A stretch of 64,000 nucleotides of DNA from Paraspadella gotoi (lineage: Eukaryota; Chaetognatha). Below, one piece after another: positions 1-12,237 of this stretch. Within the stretch, counting starts at the first letter, position 1, and each line of letters opens with the position of its first letter. A model generated the notes under the pieces. The model did no database searches. It had not been told where the DNA came from and saw only the letters and a program-made list of their open reading frames with translations. The translations under genes were made by a program, and so were the position numbers. The stretch lies in the NCBI GenBank assembly GCA_051294375.1, contig CM119266.1, forward strand, positions 17,540,087-17,604,086, given 5' to 3'.

Positions 1-354
1 CGCCGCTCCGCCCTCGGCGGCGCTCCTGCCGGCCGACGATCCAACACCGCTTCCGCTCAAGGGCGCCAACGCGGCGTTAACGGCGCCGCTGCCGGCCGAA
101 CCCGTCGCCGGCGCGGTGCCGGAAACCCTCGATCCGGCGACCGACCCAAAGTTAGCGCTGCCGATCTCGACCGTCAGCTGGAAGACTACGCCGCCGGCGG
201 CGACGGACAAAGCAAAACCGGCGGAGCGGCAGCAGCAACCGCGGGGAAACCCGGGCGGCGACGCGGCGGTGGAAGAGGAAAGAAGGAAGAGATCAGCGCC
301 GCTGATTTGGACAAACAGTTGGACAACTACATCAATAGGATGGAGACGGAGTGA
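1..354 (+). CDS. REF/Aly-FoP family mRNA-export adaptor, C-terminal part (5' end outside window)
   Basis: Frame 1 is open from the first base to the TGA at 352-354. The peptide is Arg/Gly/Ala-rich and holds two copies of one motif: VSAADLDRQLEDY near codons 55-67 and ISAADLDKQLDNY near codons 99-111, followed by a METE end. This doubled LDxQLxxY motif in an RG-rich tail is the signature of the C-terminal duplication domain of Friend-of-PRMT1 (Chtop) and of the C-terminus of Aly/REF (THOC4). These nuclear adaptors bind the helicase UAP56/DDX39B through this short helix and hand spliced mRNA to NXF1. No RNA-recognition domain is visible because the gene is cut by the window edge, so Aly/REF cannot be told from Chtop. 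The Arg-Gly stretches are likely arginine-methylation sites (inference). Confidence 0.85.
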   Translation, partial: RRSALGGAPAGRRSNTASAQGRQRGVNGAAAGRTRRRRGAGNPRSGDRPKVSAADLDRQLEDYAAGGDGQSKTGGAAAATAGKPGRRRGGGRGKKEEISAADLDKQLDNYINRMETE

Positions 355-522
355 CCTACTACATCAACCGAACTATCTACATCAGGAGGGCTGAGTGACG
401 AATTTGATAAAAACTTTTTTTCTCGTTGCTACAACTGTTATTTGTTACTGCGTCCCACCAATCTGTCTCTTTCTCTCCTCTCTCCCCCCTCTCCCATTTC
501 AGTGTTTCTCGGCCTCTATCCT

Positions 523-588
523 TCCTTCTATCCCTCCTTCTATCCCTCCTTCTATCCCTCCTTCTATCCCTCCTTCTATCCCTCTTTC
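523..588. repeat. 12-bp pyrimidine minisatellite
   Basis: About five head-to-tail copies of TCCCTCCTTCTA in the 3' untranslated region of the REF/FoP gene. The reading frames across it (Pro-Ser-Ile or Phe-Tyr-Pro-Ser repeats) are by-products of the repeat. Confidence 0.8.
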
Positions 589-771
589 TTCTCCTCTCAC
601 TTTTCCTTTCTCTCTCTCTTTCCCTCCTTCTCTCCCTTTCCTCAGTAATTCCTGATGACGTCAAGTATTCTAGTTTCAATATTCCAACTATGTATTTCGT
701 TGTTTGTTAACATGTTGTTAATCAGATATAATCCACTTTTCTCAATGTTTCATCGACACAAAAATTTTGTT

Positions 772-777
772 AATAAA
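772..777 (+). terminator. Candidate poly(A) signal of the REF/FoP gene
   Basis: AATAAA lies about 420 bp past the stop codon, in AT-rich sequence. It is the first good hexamer downstream. Cleavage was not tested. Confidence 0.4.
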
Positions 778-3158
778 TTCTTTTTTATATACTTCATAAA
801 TTCTTTTTAAGCCAGTTTTCATTCATTCAGGCAGTCTTAAGCTTAATTAAGTTACCTCATATTATCAAATTTATTATTTATTATTATTATTTAATGTAAT
901 TTTCGTGATACTTCATGATAATTCCATGTCACGGTGTCACAGTAAAGGAACGATTGTAAAGATTATATGATAAAGACAACCAAAAAGTCCCCCCAAAAGA
1001 ATATTAAACATAAATTTGAAATTTCTTTTATTTCGTTCGAAAAGATTCGGAAGTTTTGAATAGGTTTATTTTTATGTCGCAGTTAAATAGTTTTTGTTTT
1101 TGTTCTTGTTTAGTCTTGTTTGTTTAATCTAATGGGCCCTTTTTTATTTTTTTTTTTGTTTCGTCTTTTTTGTCTTAATTTGTTATGACGGAAAACCCAA
1201 TCTAAATATAAACTAAAAGAAAACAAAAAAAACTATTTTTTTGAAAAGTAAAGAAATGGAAATAAAAAAATAGATTTATTGGCGAAACAAAATTCGATTG
1301 TGAAAAACGAATTGAGATTAGTTAATGGCATGGGAATCCTTTTTAAGGGGAGATATGTGACGGCATTGTTGACATCCGAACTATTTAATTAGAAGAATGT
1401 AGAATAGAGATCGAGAGAGAGCGAGAAACAAAGTGTGAGAGAGAGGGAAAGAGAGCGAGAGAGTTTGAGGCCGAAATGATTGACATAAATTAAGTTGAAA
1501 TTTGCCCGAGAATTTTTCCACAGCTGGAAAATCAAAGACTTTTAGGAAATAATCGACGACTTCAAAGAAAGAAATCGAAATTTGAGTTGATTTCTTAAAC
1601 GCAAATACTTTTCTTAACTTAAAATTTAGAGTTTAACTCATTCTTTCACTCTTTCTCTTTTTGTATCTTTTCTTTCTTACTAGTTTCTTCTCTTTCTCTC
1701 TCTTTCTTTCCTTCCCTTACTCTTTTTCTCTTTCTATCTTTCTATCCTTTTGCATTCTCTCTTTTTTACACACTCTCTTTACTTTGTGCTCTATGATGTA
1801 ATATTTATTTTCAACGTTTTTAGTTTAATTTGTTTTATACTTCACCCTCTCCCTTTTTTGCGCCTTTAGTCAAGACACTGGGATCGTCAAACATTTTTTT
1901 GTATCGACTATGTTTAAACAAGAGAGAGAGTAAGACAGAGAGAGAGGGTGGTGTTCGGCCAATATCACGTAAAGTGAATGTGTGGGTGTGTTTAGGAGGG
2001 AAAAAATAAATAAGGAAGCTACAGGAAAAAGAGAAAGAGAGAGAGAGAGAGACAACACCAAAAAAAACATCGGGAAAAGATTTTTTTTCTTTGAACTCAC
2101 GAGAAATATTTGCGGAGGAAAAAAGTAAATAAATATAAAGTTAATATATTTAAAAATTAATTAATCCTATACTCATTTTACCAATTTAAAATTTGAAACT
2201 TTCTAGGTCTCTTTCCTACTCACTCTTTCAGTTCAATTCTTAATTTTTTCTTTCCTTCTTTTTTTTTCTTCAGAGAGAGAGAGAGAAAGAGAGAGAGAGA
2301 AAGAGAGAGGGAGAGACCAAAATCGCTTCGCCACAAAAAAGGTAAAATCTAATTCGTAATTGGTTTACGATAAAAAGAAAAAATTTCGATTTTAGCTGTA
2401 TTTTTTTTTCTTTCCCATTTTAATCTTAAACATCTGCTAATGTTTACTTTCTTTTTTTCACATTTGTTATTATTTCTCTCTTTTTTTTATTTGGTTTCTT
2501 TTTGAACGTGTTTAACTGTTTATACTTTAAACGCCATATTAACGTCAGAGAAGGAACAAAAATAGGGTGTACAGTGGACACTGTTTACTTTCTTTTCAAA
2601 AATTAAAGAAGGAATAACGTTACAAAGGAAGAGTTTAAGACGAATGTCTGTACTTTTAGTTCCCTTTGAAATAATGATTGAGGAAATATAGTCGTACCGA
2701 GAAAAAACAATAAGAAAAAAATTTAATTTTGCTAGATTTTAAGTGACAAAATAGATTATACGACGTTCATTAAAATATTTACTTTAAATAAATTCTGCTA
2801 CTAGTACAGCAAATACAATACGCTAAACGATCTCTAAAAATATCTTACATTCTTCTCCCAACTATTGTTTCCTATTCCTGATTCTGTCTCGTTTGAATTT
2901 TCGTTAGTTAAATAGGAGTTTCGATCGACCAATCAGAAATCTTTTCCCCGCGAGTTTTATCCTTTATTATTTCAGTTGAAAAAATTTCTAAAGAAAACGC
3001 AAAATGAATTAAAATAATACTAATTGATAAACAGTGATGGATTATCAAGTAATAAATATCACTACAATGAAAAGATAGTACAATAATAGGTAAGGGCAGC
3101 TTCAAAACCGGTAACGCCACCGCCACCACCGTCGCCGGCGCTGCAGAGCCGCCCTCCT

Positions 3159-3164
3159 TTTATT
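3159..3164 (-). terminator. AATAAA overlapping the enolase-4 stop codon
   Basis: The last codons read GGG AAA TAA A, so the stop lies within an AATAAA hexamer. A second hexamer occurs at 2963-2968 on the same strand and may be the one used. Confidence 0.35.
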
Positions 3165-6010
3165 TCCCCTTCTTCTTTCCCGGCGCAGCTTTGCCGCTGC
3201 CGGTTTTGCTTCCGCCCTTTCCTCCTTTTCCCCCTTCGTCGTCCGGCGCTTCGGACGGAGTCGCCGACGCGAGATCCGGTGCGTCGAGGGATGTCGCCGG
3301 AACGTCTGTGTTAGGGGGAGAGGCGGAAGAAAATCGATTTAAGTAAATTAAAATCAATTCAAATCAGTCAATCGAATGAAAACAATCGATCAAACAGATC
3401 AGTTAATCAAATCAAAACAAATTAAGTCAAATCTGATCATAACCAATAACCAAATAACCAAATCAGTTAACCCAGTTAATCGAAATCAAATCAGAACAAT
3501 CAATCGAAAGAAACGAATCCAATCCTAACCCGTAGGCGGCGGCGACGCCGGCCTCACGATTCGAAACGCGTGTGTCTTTTGTTCTCCGATTTTGGATCCG
3601 TCGATCGAAAGACGAAGATCGGATTCGATCTGTAGGAGTCGATTCAGTTTGGCCACTCGCTCCCCTCGCGCTGGAGCGCCTGGAGTCGAGTTGGAGCAGG
3701 AAAGGGAAAGAATGGGGGAGAGTTGGATGGAGCAAGTAATGTGTGGGAGTTGAGAATATCATTAAGATAGTTGATTGAACAAATGTTAATGAACGATTTA
3801 AGAAAACCGATTTAGATACAATTACGAGAGCCCGATGAATATAGACAACTTTACCCCGCAGTTATTAGTTTGATTCATATATACATGTATATCTATATTT
3901 CAGTTCGTATGTTTTAAAAGTAGTGGTTCTTTTTATACAACTTAAACAGTTTATAGAAACTTTAGATTGTCATTTTATCCCCCAAGTAATGCAAAAAAAA
4001 ATACATGTGATTCAAGCAAACCGGTAAACACTAAACAGTGTACAGTGTACACTGTACAGTGTACAGCAGTAATCAACACATCACAACTACAGTTGTCACC
4101 GATTCTGACGAAATCGACTCCAGCTCCTACAGCAAGGTCCGCAATAAAGTCGTCCGTTGTATCAGAATATCCTCCGGCGAGAATCACCTGTGCAGTGGAA
4201 TCGGGTTGTTACAAATTCGCTCTGTTTATTTCTATAAACATTCATTACTTTATTCGTTCACTTCATTCGTGTATTAATTCAGTTATTTGTTCATTAAATT
4301 AATATTTCAGTCTTGTGTATTTTTTTTTTCACTCATCATTTAATTACTCAACCGATCGTTCATTTATTCATTCATTCATTCAATTAGGCATTCAGTCGTT
4401 GACAACACCTTTGTCCCTTATCCATAAAGTAATTCATTCCTCCATCCTTTGGCCCCCTGACCTTCATTCCCGTTTCCCGAATTCTATTCGTGCAATCCAC
4501 GAATTCAGAAACGGTGCAATTCCTGTCGAAGACTGTGAAAGCCGCTCCGGTAGGGACAGTCATCTTCAGTCCCTCCTGAACCAAAAGGCGAGAAATTGGT
4601 CAAACGACAATGACTCAGAACAAAAAGTGAAAGTCCATTGATATTAAAAGTTAACCGAAGGAAGACGTAAAATGACCATCTGAGGACAAAAACTACTTGT
4701 TAAGAATTGAATTCCAAGTTAATATATGATCTTATAAAGAGAAATGATACTCGAGTATTAAAAACTTTCTAATTCTTTGGGTTCCTTGCTGCAAAGGACC
4801 CCGTAAGAAATCACGATTAGAATTATTTTGCAATTCCGTATCCGTAGTCTTAACACTATTTTTTCCTTTCCACACTATAAACTCTTCATCAAATTCTAAA
4901 AGTTGGTGTTTTTCTAATCATTTTGTTATATAATTAAGCATTGTCATAAAAGATAATAACAAATTGAGGAAAATTCTTGAAAAAATTTAAAAAATTATGA
5001 GCAGTTTTAAAATATTATAAATCTATTTATCGTAGTTCTAGTCCATAACGTAATTTTTCCCGACCACTGCAACATGCAAATAAGAATGAGAGACGTATAA
5101 TATTAATAATTACGGTATACTATCAAGCGATCACGCCGTAGGTTGTCATATCTGGAAAAGTTGGGAAACGTCGTCGTGAAAACAAGGAAGCCTCTGTGAA
5201 CTTACGACCTAATCATTTTTGTCGGGCAATTAATAAATCATTATTAAAATATTATATCTAATAGTTTAGGTTCCTTATACTTAAGGAGCCCATTTTTTAC
5301 ATTGCCGATTTTTACAGACAGAATACTATTATTTGAATTGCTTACTTGCTTACTTGCTTAATTGTTTGTATTCAATTATGTTAATATCGTTTTTGTTATT
5401 AATTTAAAAAAATAAAATAAAAAGGCAGAGACATATACTGCAAGAGCCTTTTCAATCGTATTTTTCGTGATATTTCATTGACCTCCTCTCTTTACTTTCC
5501 ACTCTCGCTTAATACTTTTCTTTTTTTCCCTCTCTCATCTCCTGTTTACTTTCTCCTTTTCCTTTGGTTGTTTAGGGCCTCCATCACTCTTTCCAGATAA
5601 TGACATTGCAGGTCCCCGCAGGCTTTCAATCAAGACTCTCTCACAGTCAATGAAGCGGAATAATTTTTCAAAGAATGTCTCAATTGTATTCGATTGTATT
5701 AGATCGGGGAATACTTATTGTACTCCGGACTAGCATCAAAATACAAGGAGCTGAATTTTATGAAATTGGTACAACCAATATAAAAATTATCTATTCATTT
5801 AATAAATAAGCTATCTCATTATTCCTCTTTCCTCTTTTCCTCTTTTCCTCTTTTCTCCCCTCTCCTTTTTCCCCTCTCCTCTCTTTTCCATTTCCCCCTC
5901 TCCTTTTCTCCTCTCCTCTCTTTTCAATTCAATAATTAAGTTTTCTTGACTCATTACTTTCTAGAGGCATTGATAGATTCAAGTCTCCGACTCTCTAATT
6001 AACATTTGAA

Positions 6011-6099
<89 letters not shown>

Positions 6100-6315
6100 T
6101 CAGTATAGTGTTGGGTCTTCTCATGGGGTGTTGAGTGAAAACGAAGCAATGAGATCCGAATCGTTCGGAGGTCGATTCCAGGCTTCTTTGTCTTGACGAC
6201 GGAGAGGATCTGTAATTATTATGAATTATAATTATATATATTATATTATAAATATAATTAACATGGTAATTATGAAAAGTGGGTGCTCGAATAGGTGGAG
6301 GAAAGAGAGAGAGAG

Positions 6316-6389
<74 letters not shown>

Positions 6390-8191
6390 CCGTTTTATTG
6401 TCCAAAAACATGAAAAATGTAGTAGATTCGATACAAGACAGGAAGTTACAATGTTATTAAAACGAAGAACAAAAAATTCCCGCTGTTAACTTCTTTACCT
6501 ATCAATCCAATCACGGATGGATAAAGTTGGAAAATCTCCGCGTATTGATCCAACATCTGAAGAAAGCAGAAAGGATTAACTGGACTCGAATCAATCTTCA
6601 TTATAAAATATCAAATCTAATCAGCGATAGTCCGACATCCAAAAATATCAAGAGCATGCCGCTAATTAACTTGTCATAAGAAGTAAAGAAAGTACGGCAC
6701 TATTTTTCGAATGTGCCTTCTTTCTGTTCCTTGTCACGAATCTTAATTTAAACTAAAATATTTAAACTTTAACTCTTTACTAAATATTTAGTCCCAATCG
6801 CTAACCCTAATTACTAACCCTAACCTAATCTCTAACTCTAATCCCTAACCCTAATCTCTAACCCTAATCCCTAAACCACATTCATAACCTTTTCCCACTT
6901 CCTTAAACTTTCATCTTTAACCAAAATTCCTAACCCTAATCCATAATCTAACCCTTAATCCTAACCCATAACATAAAAATTATGAATTCAAGTTAAAATG
7001 TGGCTCTTTAGAAAAATATGGCCTAAAATATATGTACCTATCAATAAATTTGATCATTTAATCAATCCATTCAAACCCTAGGAGCCCCCTTGACCCATCC
7101 GCACCATCCAACCTGATCCGAAGTGACCAGCTGACCATAATAGGGTTCGTATCGACTCTTGTCCCAATCGTAAGTCTCGTGCGCGGCGCAGTTGAGAAAA
7201 ATGGCCACGTCCTCACCCGGGGTAAGTCCCACGCTGGATATTGCCTCCGTCAGAAGATCGAGCCCTTGCTCCGGTCGGTCGTATTGCGGGCAGAAGCTGC
7301 CAAAGTCGTTGACGTTGCGCATGTTTCCTGCAATGTTGCATGAAATCAATACAATCAATCAATCGAATGATTAGTCGAGAAATGGTGTAATTAACCAAGC
7401 ACAAATGAAATGGGTAAGACAAACCATCAGTTAAACGGTCATTAATCAATCAAGCAATCGTTTCACAGCGCGTAATACTAAGCAATCAGTAAAATTATCC
7501 ATCTACCAATCAATAAATAAATTTATCGATTAGGCAATCAATCCTTCAAAACAATGCCAACAATCAATCTATCAATCAAAAGACCCACCAATCTAATAGC
7601 AACGGGGTTTCAATTCCAACCACTACGCACTACCCACCCTGCTGCGGGTTCGCCCTGACGGCCCTGTTCCCGAATTTGAGATTGAGCGCTTTGCAGACAA
7701 AATGATAAATGGCTACGATTTGTTTGATGCTTTGACTCAACGGAATTCCAGGTTTTGGCGCCAAAAGGAATTCTTTGACAAAGTTGAGTTTCCCCACCGC
7801 GCTTTTGCCGGACTGTAGGGGTGAGGGGGAAGAAGAAGGGAGAGAATATGGTTAGAGGGAAGGAGTTTAAAGGAAGGAGGTTGGAAGATTGAAAAAATGA
7901 ATGGAAAAATGAAAATCAATGTGAATATTGAATTCCGTTCTTTACATTTTAATATAAATACCATAATTTACTGAGCTATGGGAAAATAAGATAGCGGAAC
8001 GAGAAAAAGCTCAAGTCTCTGAGAATATTTATTTCATTTTGAGTTTTATGATGTTACAGTTGGACCCAGTTATCACCTGAATGATCGGGACCAGCGGAAT
8101 CGGCATAACGAAAGAATCGCGATCCTCTGTAGTTGTTGTTGTTGTTGTCGGCCAGAGATCGCGAATGTGGCTGAAAATAGAAAAGGGGATA

Positions 8192-8287
<96 letters not shown>

Positions 8288-10277
8288 AGTGATTCCCACC
8301 GGAAAAGCGGAACTCCTTTGATCTTTGCTCCGGCGCGACAAAGAACAGTGGAAACTGATGCAGCGATTTCAGCACCTGAACAAAATGAAAAATGATAGGA
8401 GAAGTGATAGAAGAAGAGATAAAATGTGATAATAAAATTTAGGTTACCAAATATATTATATGGTACGCAAATTTAAAATTTACAAATATGGCAACAGCCG
8501 GGTTGCCTGTGATGCCCATTGGGATGGGGCATCTCACTGTTGGCTTTGGGGGCTTCCGACCCTCAGTGACGCCTCCAGTCACTGGCGCGGTTACCCTAGG
8601 ACGGTCTCGCTTTGCCAACGCAGAGGGAAGTCGTTAGGACTGTGGATGGAACACTACGCCTGGGATGGTGTGTTCCCCCTCTGAGCCAATGGATTTGGCT
8701 GACGGATGGTGGACGTGAGGCGGTGTGAATATACCGCCACACAAAGTTCATTTCCAATTGTACACTTTTAATCAAAGCAATCAATCAAATAATTCAGATC
8801 AATAGCTCAATCAATCAAATCCAATCAATCAATCATCTTACCCGGCATGATGTGCTCCAGCGCCTCTTCCTGCTCGTAATTCGTAGCGCTGCTCTTTTTT
8901 TTCTTTCCCGATCCTTTCGCTTCTTTTCCGGCGCCGACGCCACCCGTCGTCGTCGTGGTCGTCGTCGTGGTCGCCGCGCCGCCCGTGTTGGACGGACGAC
9001 GCCCGGCGCGTTCGGCCGACCTCTTGCCGGCGCCGCCGACGGCGGAAGAACGGGCGGTGTCGCCGCCGTCTGGTTTGAGAGACAGGGGAAGGGAGGGAAG
9101 AGATGAATAGATGGATAGATGAAAAAGGATAGAAAGATAGATTGACGGACGGAAAGACAGACAAATTGAAAGACAGAAAGTCGGACAAGACAGGCAGAAA
9201 GACAGAGAGGCAAAAAGGCAACCAATTTAACGAATGAGACGACTAAAATCACAAAGTTAGGTATTTGTAATCCTCAGACCAAAAACAAAGACAGACGGAC
9301 AGGCAGACAGACAGACAAACAGACAGATAGTGAATCGCGCTGATAAAATGGCTTAAATAGCGAACCGGCAGGCAATAAGACCAACTGACTGAATTGTAGT
9401 TGAATGGTACTGTTAAAATTATCAGACAGACGAATTGATAGTAAAATGAACAGACGGACAAACGTACAAACAGACATACGGACTCACTCTTAGAGAGCGT
9501 GTCCGAGGAATGGACAGATGAGACAGCCGAGTTCGCTCTTTCCGTCTTTGACGATTCGTAGTCGGCGTCGATGCGATTCAGAATCTCCACTATCGTTTCG
9601 TCGTGGGATCTAGAAGAGGGGGTTGTGGGCAGTTGAGGGTCCATATTGTAGGGGACGGGAAGTGGAGAAGGGGTGTGGTGGGGTGATATTGCACGGGATA
9701 CGAGAACAAGGCCCATTTTTGTTTTAAATTCCTAAACTTACATAATTTGATAACAAATCTCCTACCAAATACTTAACCTTATTTCTCACCCTAATTTCAA
9801 ACCCTAAACTAATTCGTAACGCTCATCCCTAATCCATAACCGAAATCCATAACTCTGATTGTTAACTCTTATCCTTAACGGAATGTATAACAAAATTCCT
9901 GGCCTCATCCCTATTCTTAATCCGTACCACTCAATCCTAACCTAACCAAAAACTTAACTTAATTCTAAATTTGAGCTAAACTATTTCTCACTTACCTTTG
10001 ACTCGCTGGATCCTTCCCTTGCAGAGAAGGATTGAGGTGAGTTTCCAAGATGGCCACGGAGGCAGAGATGCTCCTGCAAGGGTGAGTGATTTGGAAGAGG
10101 CGAAGATGAATGTACAGACAAAGAGACTGACAGACCGAAAGACAGAGAGATGGTCATATATACATGTAGATACAGACTGAGAGAGGGAGATTAACAACCC
10201 AAAAGCAAACAGATGGAAACATAGACAAACAAACAGAATAGGGATACAGACAGAATAGCGTGCAAACCCCCGAACAC

Positions 10278-10320
<43 letters not shown>

Positions 10321-11389
10321 GCGAAAGAGACAGACAGAACTCACTTTGCTCTCCTCTTCTCCATCTCGTCTCTTTCCTCCACCATTCCGTAGTCGGGAAT
10401 ATCTCCGAATGAGACTGCGGAAGTCGTCACGTATTCTTCGTGGTTTTTGACTGATCAAGTTAAGTTATTATCTTTGTATATTAAATATATATTAAACTTA
10501 GTATTGTTCTTGTTTTGTCGATATTTCGATACTAACTTGTGCAATACAGATCCGCTTCCAAGCAGGGTTGCCCTTTGCTGTCCATAATTTCTCTCGCCGC
10601 GATCCTAAGAAGGAAATGATCCAATAAAGCAAAACAAAGACGCTTTCTTTTTTCTTTTTTTTCTTCCTCGTCTTCGCGGTTCGCCTCTTTCTTATTAAAG
10701 CTCCAAAATAGCGTTTTTTTTAAATAATAAAACTTTTAAATAATATTTTACTTATTTAAAGATAATTTGCTTATAATACTCAAGCAGAGAAACATACAGG
10801 CTTCCCCTAGAGTCGCGTCTACCCGGGTTTAATAAAAGAAAGCTGAGAAAGCATGAAAAAGGAGCAAATGTAGCAAATATTTAGTATTCATGAGTAATAA
10901 TGTATAATTGCATTCCTCACCTGGAAATGACCGGAGGGAACGCAAGGTTTTCGAAAAATTCCGCCAAATGACCGTAAACGTCTTTGGGATTTTCGAAAAA
11001 CATCGAATTTAAAACTTCCTCCATTTTCTTCGGGACTCCGTTTTCCTTTTTTTTTTAAATAAAAAAATAAGGAATAATAAAGAAGAAAATAAAATGACTT
11101 AACAGTATTTTAATTGTCCAAGCGTTGTAATCCTTCAATATGAAAGATAAGTTCAAACTTATCCTTAAAAGTAAATGTTAAGATAAAACGGTAACGCCTC
11201 TTTAAATAACTTTGAAAACCTTACCTTCTACGACGAACTCACCCGATAATATTCCGCCGCTTTTTGTTTCAAGTCGTACATTTCTCTCGTCATCCTAGCG
11301 GCAGTTTTGGGCGCAGTCGTCGTCGTCGTTGTTGTTGTCGTCGTTTCTGTTGTTGTGGTCGAAACAGGGGGAGTTGATTCGGGACCCAT
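3160..11389 (-). CDS. ENO4: Enolase 4-like protein, 17 exons, complete; exon 13 frame-broken in this assembly
   Basis: Exons (minus strand, 5' to 3'): 11243-11389, 10921-11045, 10537-10604, 10345-10450, 9996-10073, 9488-9609, 8842-9069, 8300-8375, 8077-8170, 7638-7812, 7113-7327, 6499-6556, 6099-6209, 4462-4575, 4100-4187, 3530-3679, 3160-3305. All phases agree and the exons sum to 2101 bases; with the two bases missing from exon 13 this is 701 codons. Enolase landmarks run in order: AAREIMDSKGQP (N-terminal fold), LCRAGAKIKGVPLFRHI, KLNFVKEFLLAPKPG, MRNVNDFGSFCPQ, LYPSVIGLIDP, GGYSDTTDDFIADLAVG, IGAPARGERVAKLNRLLQIE. A long insert in exons 6-7 (poly-Thr, Lys-rich) splits the N- and C-terminal enolase domains, and the protein ends in a Gly/Lys tail; both suit ENO4, a protein of sperm flagella in vertebrates. 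Exon 1 also encodes poly-Thr. Most active-site residues are replaced, so it is probably structural or low-activity. Confidence 0.92.
6015..6096. repeat. (TC)n microsatellite touching the exon 13 donor of the enolase gene
   Basis: About 40 uninterrupted TC units. On the minus strand the donor of exon 13 (gtgagagaga) runs straight into this (GA)n tract. Similar tracts lie at 6303-6385 and 8201-8282 in other introns of the same gene. Confidence 0.9.
6099..6209 (-). other. ENO4: Exon 13 of the enolase-4-like gene with two one-base deletions
   Basis: The exon opens in phase with DPLRRQDKEAWNR, then meets a stop in the expected frame. From the next base the neighbouring frame reads FGSHCFVFTQ, which aligns with the enolase-4 family at this point, so one base is missing near 6170. 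The exon ends at GAA before gtgagag; phase into exon 14 needs one more G (AAG before gtgag). Two single-base losses restore both the frame and a consensus donor, and make the total coding length divisible by three. The exon abuts a long (TC)n run (about 6015-6096), where base calling is poor. Assembly error is more likely than mutation. Confidence 0.75.
6785..6965. repeat. Degenerate telomere-like repeat (CCCTAA-like) in an enolase intron
   Basis: Many spaced copies of CTAACCCTAA and CCTAATCCCTAA variants. The animal telomere unit is TTAGGG, so this resembles an interstitial telomeric tract, but the spacing is irregular and CTAATC variants dominate. It may just be a simple-sequence tract. Confidence 0.5.
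8460..8760. other. GC-rich non-repetitive island within an enolase intron
   Basis: About 300 bp of balanced composition lie between exons 8 and 7, unlike the AT-rich intron around them. There is an imperfect inverted pair, GGAACAC and GTGTGTTCC, about 12 bp apart near 8648-8676. I found no convincing coding frame, tRNA box A/B or 5S rRNA match. A small transposable element (MITE or SINE) is possible. Confidence 0.35.
9755..9960. repeat. Second degenerate CCTAA-type tract in an enolase intron
   Basis: Words such as ACCCTAA, ATCCTAACC and TTAACCTTA recur between exons 5 and 6. The sequence is poorer in perfect units than the tract near 6.8-6.96 kb but similar in composition. Confidence 0.4.
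10275..10322. repeat. (CAGA)n microsatellite
   Basis: About 12 uninterrupted CAGA units next to the exon 4 donor of the enolase gene. Related GACAGA-rich DNA at 9110-9215 and 9285-9330 lies beside exons 7 and 6. Confidence 0.85.
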
Positions 11390-11829
11390 GATGTCTTTTG
11401 TCTTTTGTTTTTTAAATTTGTTTGTTTGTTTTTGTTTTTTTTTATTTAATTTAATTTACGGATTTTTTTTATGATTTTTTTTCTTTTTTTAAGCGGAACT
11501 GTTGTTTTTATTGAGGAGGCTTTGACTTTCTAGCTAAGAATCTATGCTTTACTTTATTGTTCATGTTGGATAAAATATAACATACATTTTTAATGCACTA
11601 AAAATTGAAAATCTCCATTAATATCATAAGGTTTGTGCTTATCATTAGCTTTTCGTCTTATACATTCGTTCAACATCTGTCTGAAAACAAAAATTGAATG
11701 AAATCGAATTTCAACTCATCAAATTCGTGTTGAATATCGTTTCCTTAGAAACGGATTTCGTCCAATCAGAGTCGTCGGTTTGGAAGGCGCGGCATTTTGA
11801 AATTGAGAGAAGAGAGAGAGCGAGCGAGA

Positions 11830-11875
<46 letters not shown>

Positions 11876-12237
11876 TTCATTCTGCTTATTAGTTTTATGA
11901 AAAAAAATACTATCCTTTCTAAAAACTTAATCCGATAATGAATTAAAAATTCAATCTGCGAATTTAGCAAATGAATCGTTGCGTAACTTGATTGACGAAT
12001 TTTCTATTTTTAGTCCTTTTTTTTATCTTCGATCAAAATCGATAGATAAAAAGATTAAAGTTCAAATTTCGTAAAATTCAAGAAATCTTCGTTTTTTTGT
12101 TGTGAAAACAAAAATTCTTCATTAAAAAAAAATTTCAATCACATTTAAACAAGAAAGTTCCTAATCAACTCTTAATTATTCCCATTAAAAAAAAGCAATA
12201 CGTATTATTTAATATATTTAATTGATAATCGCCGACG
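11390..12237. promoter_or_regulatory. Divergent intergenic interval, possible shared promoter
   Basis: This 848-bp interval separates the start codons of the enolase-4-like gene (-) and the cysteine-rich membrane gene (+). It is AT-rich and holds a (GA)n tract at about 11813-11873. I see no TATA box that clearly serves either gene. The promoter role is inferred from gene arrangement only. Confidence 0.35.

Larger units (their letters stand above)
355..3158. other. Intergenic stretch between two convergent genes
   Basis: AT-rich DNA with short (GA)n and polypyrimidine runs (about 1410-1465, 1670-1730, 2270-2320). It separates the 3' ends of the REF/FoP gene (+) and the enolase-4-like gene (-). 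A GC-rich patch at 3100-3155 lies just past the enolase stop and is probably its 3' untranslated region. No coding exon was recognised. Confidence 0.6.

Noticed and set aside
8460-8760. tRNA, 5S rRNA or tRNA-derived SINE
   Set aside because: No box A/box B pair, no cloverleaf and no match to the 5S sequence could be seen.
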